Below are positions 27,341 to 39,078 of a DNA stretch of 64,000 bases, in pieces. The stretch is from the NCBI GenBank assembly GCA_013399855.1, contig VXAY01004755.1, positions 1,340,031 through 1,404,030 on the forward strand. The letters are read 5' to 3'. The notes beneath the pieces were generated by a model that was not told the origin of the DNA, ran no database searches, and was given only the letters and a program-made list of their open reading frames with translations. Source of the stretch: Oxyruncus cristatus (Eukaryota > Chordata > Aves > Passeriformes > Cotingidae). Position numbers and translations under genes: made by a program. Numbering within the stretch: position 1 is the stretch's first letter; the number at the start of each line of letters is the position of its first letter.

Positions 27341-28566
27341 GCGGGGTCGCAGCCCCAGCCTGGCCCGGAGCAGGGATCCCCCCTGAGCTGCTGGAAGGCC
27401 TCGCTGCTGTTGCTCCCCGGCGCTCTGTCCCTTCCTCCCCCCTGCCCAACCAGCCCCGGAAACGCCCGTTAAATCCAACAGGCTCCTTGGAACACCCCGA
27501 AGTGACAAATGCCAGAGCCCGGGAAGCTCATTGCTTGCCCGCCTATGGATTTATGGGGAGCCAGCTCCGATTCCATGGTGATAGTCAGCACTAAACACCC
27601 AGGGGAGACACAGGGGGAGAGAGGGGGGGAATTAATAAGAAGTGCTTTAATATAAAAATGCCTCTGCTGGCAGGTTATGTCTGTGCTGGAGGAAAGACAG
27701 AGCCAAGGAGGGGCTGCCTGGATGCTTCCACACTCCCCACCAGTTCACTCATTTTTAGTATTTCACGGGAAAAAAAAGGAAACCTTTGGGGAATATTAAG
27801 AAAGATATAGCAACAGGAACCACTGAGCTGGGACTTATTTAATTTCACTGGAGCAGGATTAGCTGTGGCAGAGAGGGAAAACCAGCAGTACTGCACACGT
27901 CTGCCCGTTCCTGACTTACTTGGGAAGTTTTCAAGCTCTTCCCGTATATTGGCTTGTTTTTCTCTGTTTTTTGGAGGCGTCTGGCAGTTGTGCTTTTGGA
28001 ACTCGGCAGCCCCCGGCGCCTTTCACAAAATGGGAAATCAAACAAGGCTGGAAGAGCAGCAAAAGGGAGAGTTTTGGGGTAATTTTTATCCCCGGGCTTT
28101 GTTTTCCTCTAAGCTAATAGGGAACCTCCTCCTCCCTGCTGTGCCGGTGCAGTGGCACCACCCAGCTCCAGCTCCCCGGACCCTCTGCATCCAAACACCC
28201 CCCCAGGGACACCGGGATCACCCCAGCAGGAGCTGCAAGGGGTTCGTGGGGTCTCAGTCTAAGGACAAAGATACCTCCAGCTTCTCCTGTCCCCTGAGGG
28301 ATGCTCAGGACAGGTTTCCCTGTGGATTTGGTGGGGTTCACCACCAAAACCTCCAGGTGAAGCAAAGCAGGTCTCCTCTGAGCCACACATGTCCAGCATC
28401 CCGAGGTTTAGCATGGGAATGTTGCAGCCCCGGGACAACAACTGTCCTCTCCTTTCCATCCCAAGCAGGGACTTGCCTTTCCCCCTGTTCCTGTTGCTTC
28501 AAACGAAGGCAAAGTGTGGTTTCCTTCCTCCCCAGACCCCGAGAGGGACCATTTTCACTGGACCAT

Positions 28567-28825
28567 GACCAGGGCGGGAAAATTAGGATATTAGGGAAAA
28601 TGTCTTCACTGAAAGAGTGGTCCTGCCCAGGGCACGGGTGGAGTCCCCTTCCCTGGAGGATTTAAAAGCCGTGTGGATGCGGCCCTTGGGGACATGGATC
28701 AGTGGTGGCCTTGGCAGTGCTGGGGGAAGGGTTGGACTCCATGATCTGAAGGATCTTTTCCAACCCAAGGGTTGGACTCGATGATCTGAAGGACCATTTT
28801 CCGAGCGATTTTGTGGTTCTGTGAA
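28567..28825 (+). mobile_element. CR1 3' end with duplicated terminus
   Basis: GGACATGGATCAGTGGTGGC and GGGTTGGACTCCATGATCTG mark this subtype. The final module GGGTTGGACTCGATGATCTG is present twice (from about 28731 and 28768). Confidence 0.88.
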
Positions 28826-29911
28826 AGCAGCAGCAACTCGGTGCCCCAAAATTCTTGGCCCAAACCTGCAGACCTGACGCTGAGCATCAACATCCACCAG
28901 AGCCCGGCCCCTCTGGGATGAAAACGCTTGTCCCACCATACTCCAGCTCCGAAGTGAACCCTCACACAAGTCTCCCAAAGCAACCCCAGCGGGAAAACAG
29001 GGAATTCATTACCTGCCATGAGCAACAATTTTGGCCACGGCAAAGCCCAGGGCCCCACTGGGGGGGGGAGCCCTGCTCCTCGTGGAGGAGCTTCTGCAGG
29101 GCGAAACCAGAGTGGGGAAACAGAAAAGCCCTGGGAGAGACGATCCCTCATCCCGCTCCCGCTATCTCCCGATGGGAGCACCGGCTTTGGACGGATATTA
29201 CTTAGGCAGCAGAATTTTCCTCCCAGCAGCTGGCACGGGAGATAACTGCAGCCGGCACAGCCGAACCACGAGGGCTGCACGAGGAGGGGGAAGGGGAAGA
29301 GAAGGAGGAGGAGGAGGAGGAGGAGGAGGGGGATCAGTCTCCCTGAAAAGTCGCTCCAACTCCGTCGCCGCTTCGGAAAAAAAACCAAGCTATTTAGGAA
29401 AAAGCCAACTGCAGGCATTTTTATTTGAGGGAGACGGTGGCAGAGGAGACGAGCTCTCCCGCAGCTGCGGGGGGAAGAGCTGGGAGACAGGTGAGTGCTG
29501 TGGCTTGGCTAACCAAGGCATCCAGAAATACTTGATGCTTCAGCTGCCGCTTGCTGCCTTTGGAAAGGAATAGTCTTGGAATGGGCTCCGAGAGGTGCAC
29601 GGGGATGTGAAAGGCTCTTTGACCTCCTTGCCTTTGAAGGAGCCTTAAATATTCCCTGTGCCCTGATCCTCCTGCTATTTCGAACTATTTGAACTTCAGG
29701 AATGAAAAGAAATCTTAAAAAAAAAAAAACCTCTCCTTTTGAAGAGGAGGATGAAGCAAATCTTTGGATTTGTCAGGGCCCAACTCCACTTTGGAATAGT
29801 AATAATAATTATCATTAATAAAAGATGAATTATGCTGTCACAGGTGTGATTTGTTTCTTGGCTAGGCAGGATGCCAGCATGTGGTTCCTTCACAAGCAGC
29901 TCTTCCCGGCC

Positions 29912-30097
29912 CCAAAGAGGATCCCTGGCTTTGAGGGTGCTCAGAAAAATTAGGAATGGCCCCAGAAAGAGGATTGAGGGTGCTCAGAAAAAATAGGGAA
30001 TGGCCCTAGAGAGGGTCCCTGGCATTGAGGGTGCTCAGAAAAAATAAGGAATGGCCCCAAAGAGGATGGAGGGTGCTCAGAAAAATAAGGAATGATG
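29912..30097. repeat. Four-copy 43-51-bp minisatellite
   Basis: The unit contains TTGAGGGTGCTCAGAAAAA and TAGGAATGGCCCC. Starts are near 29912, 29960, 30004 and 30055; two copies lack the CCTGGCTT segment. Confidence 0.9.
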
Positions 30098-30489
30098 CTG
30101 AGATGTCTCTCAAAAGCGGAGAGAAGAGCTGGCAGGAGCGGGAAGCCTTGGTGGGATGGTCTCTGAGCAGGACACTTCACCCCAGGCGTTTCCTCAAACC
30201 CCGGTTAAATCCCTTCCTCTCCGGCAAAGCGCCTCGCTCCCGCTGCGGGAAGGACCTTCCCTGAGAAACCATGGTCAAAACAGAACTGTGGCAGTTTGAA
30301 ACCCTCTCAGAACACAGAGGAGAACCTTCCCCTGGAGCACCCTCTACCAGTGGAGCACCAGAGGTGCTGCTGCCAGAGGGGATTTGGGGCTGCGATGGGG
30401 AAGGAGAGCTCGGCGGGCACCGGCGCCGTTCCTGCATCAAACACCCCGGCCCTGACCATCCTGTCCATGACAGGACCATGACAGGACCA

Positions 30490-31160
30490 TGACAGGAAGC
30501 TGAACGTGAGCCAGAGGGTGCCCAGGTGGCCAAGAGGGCCAATGGATCCTGGCCTGGCTCAGGAACAGTGTGGCAGCAGGAGCAGGGAGGTGATTCTCGC
30601 CCTGGCCTCAGCGCTGGTGAGGCCACCCCTGGAGTGCTGTGTCCAGCTCTGGGCCCCTCAGCTCAGGAAGGCCATGGAGGGGCTGGAGCAGGGGCAGAGA
30701 AGAGCAACGAGGCTGGGGAAGGGTCTGGAGCACAAGTGCTGTGAGGAGAGGCTGAGGGAGCTGGGGTTGTTGAGCCTGGAGAAGAGGAGGCTCAGGGGAG
30801 ACCTCATCGCTCTCTACAACTCCCTGACAGGAGGGGGGAGCCAGGTGGGGGTTGGTCTCTTCTCCCAGGAACCAGCAGTAGGACAAGAGGGCTCGGTCTC
30901 AAGCTGTGCCAGGGGAGGCTTAGGTTGTACATGAGGAAGAAATTCTTTCCAGAGAGGGTGATCAGCCATTGGAGTGGGCTGCCCAGGGAAGTGGTGGATT
31001 CTCCATCCCTGGAGGTGTTCAAGGTGAGACTGGATGTGGCATCAGTGCCATGGGCTGGGAGCCATGGTGGGGTTGGATCAAGGGTTGGGCTTGATGATCT
31101 CAGAGGTCTTTTCCAACCCGGCTGATTCCACAATTCCATGATTCCATGATTCTATGATCC
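30490..31160 (+). mobile_element. Longest CR1 copy in the window (about 670 bp)
   Basis: It includes the upstream module GGAGTGCTGTGTCCAGCTCT, the GAGGCTGAGGGAGCTGGGGT and GAAGAGGAGGCTCAGGGGAG modules, and ends in ATTCCATG/ATTCTATG octamer repeats typical of CR1 3' termini. The long open frames over it are decayed CR1, not a host gene. Confidence 0.95.
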
Positions 31161-31229
31161 TCTTCGCTCAGGATACTCCAGTCTCCTCCCCATCCCATCC
31201 CTCTCCACAAGCTGCCAAAAGCCACGCTG

Positions 31230-31450
31230 TCTGCGGGTGGAAGATATATACCCACTTAATGTATATATTAATACACATATTGACTTTCCTGCTGTCGGTC
31301 GTTATCAAGATTTATCCAGCCTGATGGCCTCCTATTGATTGGGTGGGAGTGTATTCCCACGGGTCAATCAATTCTGATCCAGCCTCTGGCATGAAGTCGA
31401 TACCTATTTATTCTATGATCTACGAGCCCCATTATTTAACTGCCAGCAAA
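31230..31450. other. Repeat-free AT-rich intronic block (possible conserved element)
   Basis: GAAGATATATACCCACTTAA, GGTCGTTATCAAGATTTATC and CGATACCTATTTATTCTATG. It has low GC and no transposon match. It abuts the 3' end of the long CR1 copy. Confidence 0.3.
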
Positions 31451-31636
31451 GGGAACGCAGCAGAAAGTGAGAGAAGGGAAAAACAACTTGAGGAGAGCAG
31501 GATGATCTGGTTCCCAGAGCGGGTGCTGGGACATGGGCAGGGTTAGGGGAAGAAGGAATCCGTGGCTTCTGCTCCCAAAATACACCCAGGAGTGGGGAGA
31601 GAGGGGTGGGATCTGAAAGGCACCTCAGAAATGCTC

Positions 31637-31870
31637 TGGGATCATGGAGTGGTTTGGGTTGGGAGGGACCTTACAGATCATCTCGTTCCAAATCCTTTCC
31701 ACTGGCCCAGGTTGCTCCAACCTGGCCTTGGACACTTCCAGGGATCCAGGGACAGCCACAGCTTCTCTGGGCAACCTGTGCCAGGGCCTCCCCACCCTCA
31801 CAGGGAAGGATCCCTTCCCAATCTCCTATCTAACCCTCTGGCACTGGGAAGCCATTCCCCCTTGTCCTGT
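31637..31870 (-). mobile_element. CR1 3' end
   Basis: It starts ATGGAGTGGTTTGGGTTGGG and ends in the GGGAAGCCATTCCCCCTTGT module. Minus orientation, i.e. sense with KSR2. Confidence 0.92.
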
Positions 31871-32035
31871 CCATGAGTGTTTCCAGCCTGGCAGGGAGGA
31901 AAACAACGTGCCAGCTCCGGGCCTCAGTTTTCCTCCCTCTCATCAGGATTTAGAGCTTCCACTTAACTCTCCAGGGCAGGAAGGGAGGCTGACAGGATGC
32001 ACTCTAATGAGTTGCAGCAAGGAGAAAAATCCAGT

Positions 32036-32165
32036 TTCACAGAATCCCAGAGCAGTTTGGGTTGGGAGGGACCTTAAAGACCCTCTCGTTCCAACCCCCT
32101 GCCATGGGCAGGGATGCCACTCTCTGTGCCAGGTTGCTCAGGGCTCCACCCAACCTGGCCTTGTT
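32036..32165 (-). mobile_element. CR1 3' end (short)
   Basis: TCACAGAATCCCAGAGCAGT, TTGGGAGGGACCTTAAAGAC and CCACCCAACCTGGCCTTG. Confidence 0.88.
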
Positions 32166-33273
32166 CTTCCTTCAACTTGTTGTCCATCAAAGCTCAAATG
32201 GATGACATGGATCCCTGGAGAGAACAACGGGCTGGCTGCAGGCACCAGGCACTGGCTTGCACAGCCACGGAGCATCCTCAGGGAAAATCCAAGCCCCCCA
32301 GTCTGTTCTGTCCCAAGCGTGATGATTTACACCTTCCCCTCTCCTCCCACCCTTCAAATCATGGCAAATACCCCCTCTCAGCCCCCAGCTCCCCGAGCAT
32401 CAAGATTTACAAGCCCCAAATCCTTCCCAGCTGAGCTGGGACACTGTAAATGTCAGGAGGTTTGGCACTGCGAGAGGCTTGGAAGAGCCGAGGGTTTAAA
32501 GCTGAGCTTTGTCCAGAGCTCTTCCATGCCCACAGGGAGCAGGGTCCAGGGATGGGAGAGCACCCCTTGTGAGGAGCTGGGCTTGTTCCTCCAGGCAGCA
32601 GAGCCAAGCATCAGATATTGCCAAAATCCAGCACAGAAATGAATGATGAAATCAAAATAAACCCCCAATATTTAGCCCACGTGGTGCAAGAAAGTTATCC
32701 AGGAAAATACAGCTGTAGCATCTCGGATATTCTTCCCATCCCTCGCTCTCACACCTTTCCAATTAATAAGTGCCCGATAATTTGTTCCCTGTTATTAAAG
32801 CCAGTTTGCCACAGAGGAAAAAAAACAAAACAAAACAAACTCTCATTTCATCTTTAGTGTCTCCCATAAGCAGAGGGACTGGGTTTGTGTTCCCCCCCTG
32901 CCCACCAGCTCCAGGGAAGGGCTTGGGAGATGCTCCCTCTCCGGCAGAAATACTCCAAGTTCCTCTGCTGAGAGGCACCTCCAACGATTTAATTCCCTTT
33001 ATACAGTTCTTCCAAGGTCAAGCTTAATTCCTAATGTTCTTCACCGTTCTCCTTGGACTTCCTGGCACGTCACAGCAGGGACAATAAATCACAACCAGGA
33101 GGCCCCGGTGGCATCACCAGTGACCACCAAAGTGGCTCCTGGAAAGCTGAAGTCGCTCTGGCATCACACCATGACAAGAGAGGGGCAAAAACTCAACTGG
33201 AAACGTCTGAGGGAGCAAATCCCGGGCTCTTTGTGCAGACTCCGAGTGCCACGTTTGGGCTTTTGACTGAAAC

Positions 33274-33490
33274 CCAAGAAATTCTTTCCAGAGAGGGTAA
33301 TCAGCCAGTGGAATGGGCTGCCCAGGGAAGTGGTGGATCTCCATCCCTGGAGGTGTTTAAGATGAGGCTGGACATGGCACTCAGTGCCATAGTCTGGTAA
33401 CTGCGGTGGTGTTGGATCAAGGGTTGGACTTGATGATCTCAGAGGTCCTTTCCAACCCGTCTGATTCTATGGTTCTATGATTCTATGATA
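33274..33490 (+). mobile_element. CR1 3' end
   Basis: AAGAAATTCTTTCCAGAGAG through GATGATCTCAGAGGTCCTTT and a TTCTATGATTCTATGAT tail. It is the same subtype as the copy at 30490. Confidence 0.92.
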
Positions 33491-34254
33491 ATCTTAGCAA
33501 AGCTGCACCAACTCGCCCCCTGCAAGGCAGAGGGAGCTCAAAGTGCAGGCAAACTCCAGCCCCAACTTCCCCTCCTGCCCTTCAGACCAGAAAACCTTGC
33601 TCCCATCTTCCAAACAACGTTCCCAACCAACAGGAGCCCCCGGTGACCCCACAGGAGCTGCACCCAGCGTGTTGATGCCCCCACTTCCATTACAGACTCG
33701 ATGAAAAGTTGGAGCCTTGGATCAGTAAGCATTAAAATCCCCTTTGTTTTTTTCCCAGAAGGAACACCCAGAATCCTAAAACATGGTAATTCCTGCAATC
33801 CACCACCTTTGTGGGTATTAGAAAAGGGGTCTTTGAAGGACCCCAGGGTGGCTGAGGCTTTACCTCTAATCCCAGGCCGGGACCAGGAGCCTCAAAGAGC
33901 TGAGACGAGCTTAGCCAGGCCTGGCTTCGTGTCACTGAACACCAACAAACCCAGCTGGTTATTTCCCTGTGAGCAGCAAACAGGCTGTTTTTTCAGTCCT
34001 TTCATTTCCACCGAGCCGAGGACTTTGATGCTGTTCCGCTCCATCCGTTCAGCAGCGCTCAAAGCACCAAGGCTCACCCTCCTCTTGCTCAAGACTAATT
34101 AAGATGAATGTTAACTGTCCCCACCGCTCATTACCCCAGAGAAAATCTATTAGTGGCTCTGATGGAAGCGCTCCTTGGAGTCACCACCTGAAAAACGCTG
34201 CATTTCTGCCTTCGCTGCCGTCCCAGATGGTCGCGTTCAGACACAACTCAGGAA

Positions 34255-34735
34255 CCACAGACTGGTTTGGGTTGGGAGGGACCCTGAAGGTTGGAAGGGA
34301 CCTCATCTCATCCCACCCCCTGCCATAGGACACCTTCCACCAGCCCAGGTTGCTCCAAGCCCCCTCCAACCTGGCCTTGGACACTTCCAGGGATCCAGGG
34401 GCAGCCACAGTTTCTCTGGGAAACCTGGGCCAGGGCCTCCCCACCCTCACAGCCAACAATTCCTTCCCAATATCCCATCTCTCCCTGCCCTCTGGTAGTG
34501 GGAAGCCATTCCCTGTGTCCTGTCCCTTCATCCCTTGTCCGCAGTCCCTCTCCAGCTCTCCTGGAGCCCCTTTAGGCCCTGCAAGGGGCTCTCAGGTCTC
34601 CCTGGAGCCTTCTCTTCTCCATCACACCCTCAGCAATCCACTACCTCAGTTTCCCCTGCCAGCTTTTCCCGGTGGGATGTGTCAGTTTTGGAAGGGGAGA
34701 TTTCTTTCTGCTAATCAGACAATCCTTGAATATCA
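34255..34735 (-). mobile_element. Chimeric CR1 copy (inverted partner of 47592-48062)
   Basis: A CR1 3' region in minus orientation, then at 34620-34731 a non-CR1 segment (AACTGACACATCCCACC on the minus strand). The same segment and junction occur at 47594-47704 in plus orientation. Confidence 0.85.
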
Positions 34736-35217
34736 CAAGCAATCAGGAAGGAAAACGTAGGGATGCGAAAAAACAAAAATAAACCCGTCTATAAATAACC
34801 CCCTTCCGGCAGCGCCGGGTGGCTCGACGTGGTGAAGCCCCTTCCAGGGACAGGCAGCTGCTCCCAGTGTGCCGGCAGGAAAACAGAGATTTCTTCAGCA
34901 GCTCCAAGAAATTGGTTTTGGTGGAAAAAAAAGGGCCTCCAGCGACCACCTCTGGGCACCCAGAAGAAAAAGGGGCTGCACAGCCCCGGTCCTGCCCCGG
35001 GGAGGAGCACAGGGAGGAGTGGGTGAGGAAATTCCAGACAGCCTGGCTTTGTGTCGGGCAGCTGGGAATGGTTTCCCCCCACTCCCAAGCAAAGCCTTGT
35101 TTAAGGTTATTCCAATAAACCCACAGGGAGAACTTGAGTCCCTTTGGAAAATTCGTGTTTGAAGAGCGATGCTCTGCACTGCTCAGGGCCCCTGGTCTCC
35201 CTCCCCACCCTGTGCCA

Positions 35218-35295
35218 CATCCTGGGCCATTCCCAACATCCTGAATCATTCCCAGGATCCTTGACCATTCCCAATATCCTTGAGCATTCCCAATG
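35218..35295. repeat. Degenerate 19-20-bp repeat, four copies
   Basis: The unit is like CCTTGACCATTCCCAATAT. It immediately precedes a CR1 3' end. Confidence 0.8.
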
Positions 35296-35296
35296 C

Positions 35297-35430
35297 AGTG
35301 TCCAAGGCCAGGTTGGACAGGGCTTGAAGCAACCTGGGCTAGTGGAAAGTGTCCCTGCTCAGGGCAGGGAGTGACACTGGATGAACTCTAAGGTCCCTTC
35401 CAACCCAAACTGTTCTATAATCCTGTGATC
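35297..35430 (+). mobile_element. CR1 3' end (short)
   Basis: AGTGTCCAAGGCCAGGTTGG through AAGGTCCCTTCCAACCCAAA and CTATAATCCTGTGAT. Confidence 0.9.
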
Positions 35431-35737
35431 CCTGTGCTGTCACCCTGGAAAATGGGAAGGATGAGAGCTCCAAGGTGCCTCCTGGGGAAGCACCAGCCCC
35501 ATGGGAAGCTTCAAAACGGGAAAACTGTGTCTGGAAATCACCCCTGGGCTAAGGAACACACACTCATGCAGTCCTGGGCTTCCCAAAAGTTCTCTGAGAC
35601 CAAGCTGAGTCCCCTTCCAGCATCTCCACTGGCTTTCCTGCATCCTCAGGGCCAACCAGCACTGGCCATGAGCTGATTGTGTCCCAGAAACCCCAGCAGG
35701 GCAGAACCAAACAGTTCCAGTTGTAGAATTATCATGA

Positions 35738-35955
35738 CCACAGAATCCCAGAAGGGTTTGGGTGGGAAGGGGCCTTAAAGCTCATCCCATTCCACCCCCT
35801 GCAATGGGCAGGGACACCTTCCACTAGCCCAGGTTACTCCAACCTGGCCTTGGACACTTCCAGGGATGGAGCAGCCACAGCTTCTCTGGGCAACCTGTGC
35901 CAGGGCCTCCCCACCCTCACAGCCAGGAATTCCTTCCCAAAATCCCATCTGGATC
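35738..35955 (-). mobile_element. CR1 3' end
   Basis: CACAGAATCCCAGAAGGGTT to the GGAATTCCTTCCCAAAATCC module, minus orientation. Confidence 0.9.
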
Positions 35956-37289
35956 TACGCTCCTTTATCTTAAAGCTGACGTTGCTCCAGCTGTTGAAGA
36001 ATGTGGATCAAAATGGGATGTTGGTTGTAGGCAAAGCCCAAGTGACGCCCGGGGACGCTCCGAGCTCGGGTTATATTTCGGGCAATTCAATCAAGTCGTA
36101 CTTTGACCTTAAAAAAAGAAGGGACCAAGTGCAGCTGGGAAGAGAAACAAGGCAAGCAGCGCTTCCCAGCCCTCATATTAATGCATCAGGCTGCTGCAGA
36201 GCACGGATTTGCTTTGTCAAACTGTCAGCAGTGGCACCTTTACGGTTTTTTTATAAAGAGGCATTGGAATAGGAAACACTGTGTGGCTAAAAAAAAAAAA
36301 AAACAACCAAATAACTAAAGGAATATATTGGGTTTGATATTGAATAGCACTGAAAAGCTGAGCAAATAGGGGCTGCAAAGGGATGGGGGAGACGCTGCGT
36401 TTTCCTCTGGGAACAGGGTGTAACACATGGATGGGGCCTCTGACTCATCCATCAATACATGTGTTTGCACACTTTCCCAAAAGCTTTCTGGCCCGAAGCT
36501 GGTTAATAGATGGAGATCTGAAACGCTGCTGAATTTTCCCAGATGGCTAATTTTTGGTCCGGAATAAAAGGCATAATTTTCCCAGTCCCCAGCTGGGGAG
36601 AGCCGGCCCCGCTTTGGAGTCACCCTGTCTGCCGAGGATGTGACTCCCGAGACAAACACAAGCCCATGAACCCAGCAGGGCAGGGAGTGGCCCGGGGTGC
36701 CACAAATTTGGGTTGGAATCCTTTGCTGTTGCCCCCGGAGCAGAACAAAGCCCCCCCACCCCCACCTCACCCTGACCCCTGCGGAGCTGGGATTGTGGGG
36801 CTGGGAGGTGCCACTTCCAAGGGAACTGTTAGGAAAGGATGATGCAATATTTCATCACTGAGGGCTGTTGGAAGCGTTGCCATTTCACTGCTCTTTGAAA
36901 CGCTGCCAGGAGCAAAAATTCAACCTCACCTTGGGGAAACTTCTCCGAGAGGGAGTCACATCCCGGGGTGGGATGTGAAGCGGCACCGTGGTGGAAAACA
37001 CGGGATGGGGGTGAAGGAAGTAACGGAATTCTCAGGGATAAATGTATTTCACATGACAGAAGCTGCTCCAGGAGCTGCTGCAGCCTCTTTGCCTCAAGGC
37101 CAGCTGGGATTTTGTGGTTGCCCAGCCATGGAAGGAGCACAGTGGGAGGCTCCACCCTGCATTTCCCACTGGGCACGTGGGTGATGGCAGGCACGTGGGA
37201 ATTCTCTGAGACTAAGGAAGCCCTGGAGGTATTACATGGTTTGGGAGACCCTCAAACCCCAGTAAGATGCAAGAAGCCTTCCAATCTTC

Positions 37290-37615
37290 CAGTGCCTAAA
37301 GGGGTTCCAGGAGAGCTGGAGAGGGACTGGGGACAAGGGATGGAGGGACAGGACACAGGGAATGGCTTCCCACTGCCAGAGGGCAGGGATAGATGGGATA
37401 TTGGGAAGGAATTGTTGGCTGTGAGGGTGGGGAGGCCCTGGCCCAGGTTGCCCAGAGAAGCTGTGGCTGTCCCTGGATCCCTGAAAGTGTCCAAGGCCAG
37501 GTTGGACAGGGCTTGGAGCAACCCGGGCTAGTGGAAGGTGTCCCTGCCCATGGCAGGGGGTGGGATGGGATGGGCTTTAAAGACCTTCCCAACCCAAACC
37601 TTTCCAGGTTTCCAC
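37290..37615 (+). mobile_element. CR1 3' end
   Basis: CTAAAGGGGTTCCAGGAGAG through CACAGGGAATGGCTTCCCAC and the terminal AACCCAAACCTTTCCAGG. It lies about 220 bp from exon E10. Confidence 0.92.
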
Positions 37616-37835
37616 AATTATTGCTGTCCCAGGATAAAACAAACCACTCCTGTCTCGAGCTGCACTTGCACGACAGACGCTTGTGCCCGGGCACACTTTG
37701 GGGGGGTTTGCTCTCTGCTCCACGGCCCGTGGAGAGCCCCCCTCTGTGGGGGCAGGTCACACACCACCAACGTTTGACCGCAGGAAGGTGCCCCGGACAC
37801 CAAAACCGCTTCCAGCCGCACGCCAGGGCCCGTAC

Positions 37836-38203
37836 CTGGTGATGATGGCGAGGTGGGGCGGGCTCATGCAGGCCCCCATGAAGAGCACCACGTTCTCGTG
37901 CCGCGTCTGCCGGTAGGCCATCACCTCCCTCTTGAAGGCCTTCAGCTGGTCCTCGTTGTCCCTCTCGATGTCGATGAGGCGAATGGCCACCTCCCCGTGC
38001 CAGCGCCCGTGGAAGACCTGCCCGAAGCGGCCCTTCCCGATGAGCTCCCCAATCTCCAGCTGCTCGAAGGGGATGTCCCACTCCTGCAGGAAGATGCTGG
38101 TCTGGCTGGCCTTGCGCGGGAAGTTGCGCGCGGAGAGGAGCGACAGGTTCATCTCCTCGAAGTCGTCCTCGGATTCCTGCGCCTCCTCGGGGCCTTCCTC
38201 GTT
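37836..38203 (-). CDS. KSR2: KSR2 exon E10 (pseudokinase N-lobe)
   Basis: The largest exon: 368 bp, 122 codons plus two bases of Ser. An acidic start ([19 protein letters not shown]) leads to the phosphosite-rich [11 protein letters not shown], then [20 protein letters not shown]. The glycine-rich loop is IGKGRFG (from residue 338). The beta3 segment is VAIRLIDIE, with Arg358 in place of the ATP-orienting Lys, a hallmark of vertebrate KSRs. Helix C has Glu376 in [10 protein letters not shown], followed by [26 protein letters not shown] has Phe where recalled mammalian KSR2 has Tyr. The acceptor is acttccag|AAC and the donor CACCAG|GTACGG. This exon carries much of the RAF dimer surface. Confidence 0.98.
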
Positions 38204-39029
38204 CTGGAAGTGGGGTGGAAAAGGGTGGTGAGGGCGGTAAGACAGGAGGGAAAACTGGAGATGAGGAATATAGCGTGGATCCAACCCCTCTGACCCACCT
38301 ACTGCTTTGCTCAGACCCAGAGGAACCAGGGTCCCTTTGCTTCCAAAGCCAACTGGGGGGCCGTGTGCTGTGCAAAGTCGGCAGAATCCCAGATTTTCAG
38401 GGAATCACAGAATCCTTTAGGTTGGAAAAGCCCTCTGAGGCCATCAAGTCCAACCATTAACTCAGCGGTGCCAAGGCCACCACTAAGCCGTGTCCCCAAA
38501 AGCCACATCCACAGGTCTGTTACCCCCCGCTGGGGGTGGTGACTCCACCACGTCCCTGTGGTTTGCAGGAAGACATTTCCTCACCCCGTATTAGCTATGA
38601 GGTTGTGACACATCAGAGCATTTAATTAATCTCTCTGAAAGCTGAGTTTCCTCCCACCCTGGCCAAGCTGTGCCACTGCTCCCACTCTGGCACTCCCCCT
38701 GGAATGGCTCTGACTTTTCCCTTCATGTTTATACTTTCTGCAGGATTTCCAACACCCTTTAAAAGCTACATCCTCACCCTCACCCTCCCTCCTTCCCCTC
38801 CACCACGTTTTCAACGCGTCTTAAAAAGCCTCAGTGAATGATAAACTTGAAGGCACCCACGGAGCCCGTGAGGGTCCCTCTCCATGGGGTGGGGACACGG
38901 ATGCCTGGCCTTTAATTCAATTATCAGCCATTTCCCTGCACAGCTGCTCGACTTCTCCCCTTCCTGCAAAATGAGCCCCAGGATGCAGATCAAACAAAGG
39001 TCCATTAAGCACAGGAGTGAGCGTCTCAC
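38204..39029 (-). other. KSR2: Intron between E9 and E10 (826 bp)
   Basis: It contains one minus-oriented CR1 3' end at about 38397-38560, of a different subtype from most others in the window. Nothing else is recognised. Confidence 0.75.
38397..38560 (-). mobile_element. CR1 3' end, divergent subtype
   Basis: AATCACAGAATCCTTTAGGT, GCCCTCTGAGGCCATCAAGT and CAACCATTAACTCAGCGGTG. This terminal module differs from the CCACCCCCTGCCATGG type common elsewhere here. Confidence 0.85.
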
Positions 39030-39078
39030 CTCCGAGGTGGGCTCCACTTCAATTTGAAGCAATGGGTTTCCTTCCAGG
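39030..39078 (-). CDS. KSR2: KSR2 exon E9
   Basis: A 49-bp exon: one base completing Ile and 16 codons (LEGNPLLQIEVEPTSE), ending in phase 0. The acceptor is tttaacag|C and the donor CGGAG|GTGAGA. The peptide matches the acidic linker that leads into the kinase-like domain of recalled KSR2. Confidence 0.95.

Larger units (their letters stand above)
22938..37835 (-). other. KSR2: Intron between E10 and E11 (14.9 kb)
   Basis: The largest intron. It holds ten CR1 insertions (listed separately), a 21-bp minisatellite at 26106-27340, a 43-51-bp array at 29912-30097, a degenerate 20-bp repeat at 35218-35295 and several A or T tracts. AT-richer repeat-free blocks lie at 23340-23700, 25160-25350 and 31230-31450. 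No further exon is needed: E10 ends in phase 2 and E11 supplies the base that makes Ser. Confidence 0.8.

Noticed and set aside
26299..27594. 431-residue open frame on the plus strand
   Set aside because: It is the 21-bp minisatellite read in frame. The period of seven codons keeps frames open on both strands; there is no start context or known domain.
30506..30934. 142-residue open frame resembling a gene
   Set aside because: It is CR1 sequence ([20 protein letters not shown] is a common conceptual translation of this element's 3' region) and is 5'-truncated.
37853..38293. 146-residue plus-strand open frame across E10
   Set aside because: It is the antisense shadow of the GC-rich kinase exon.
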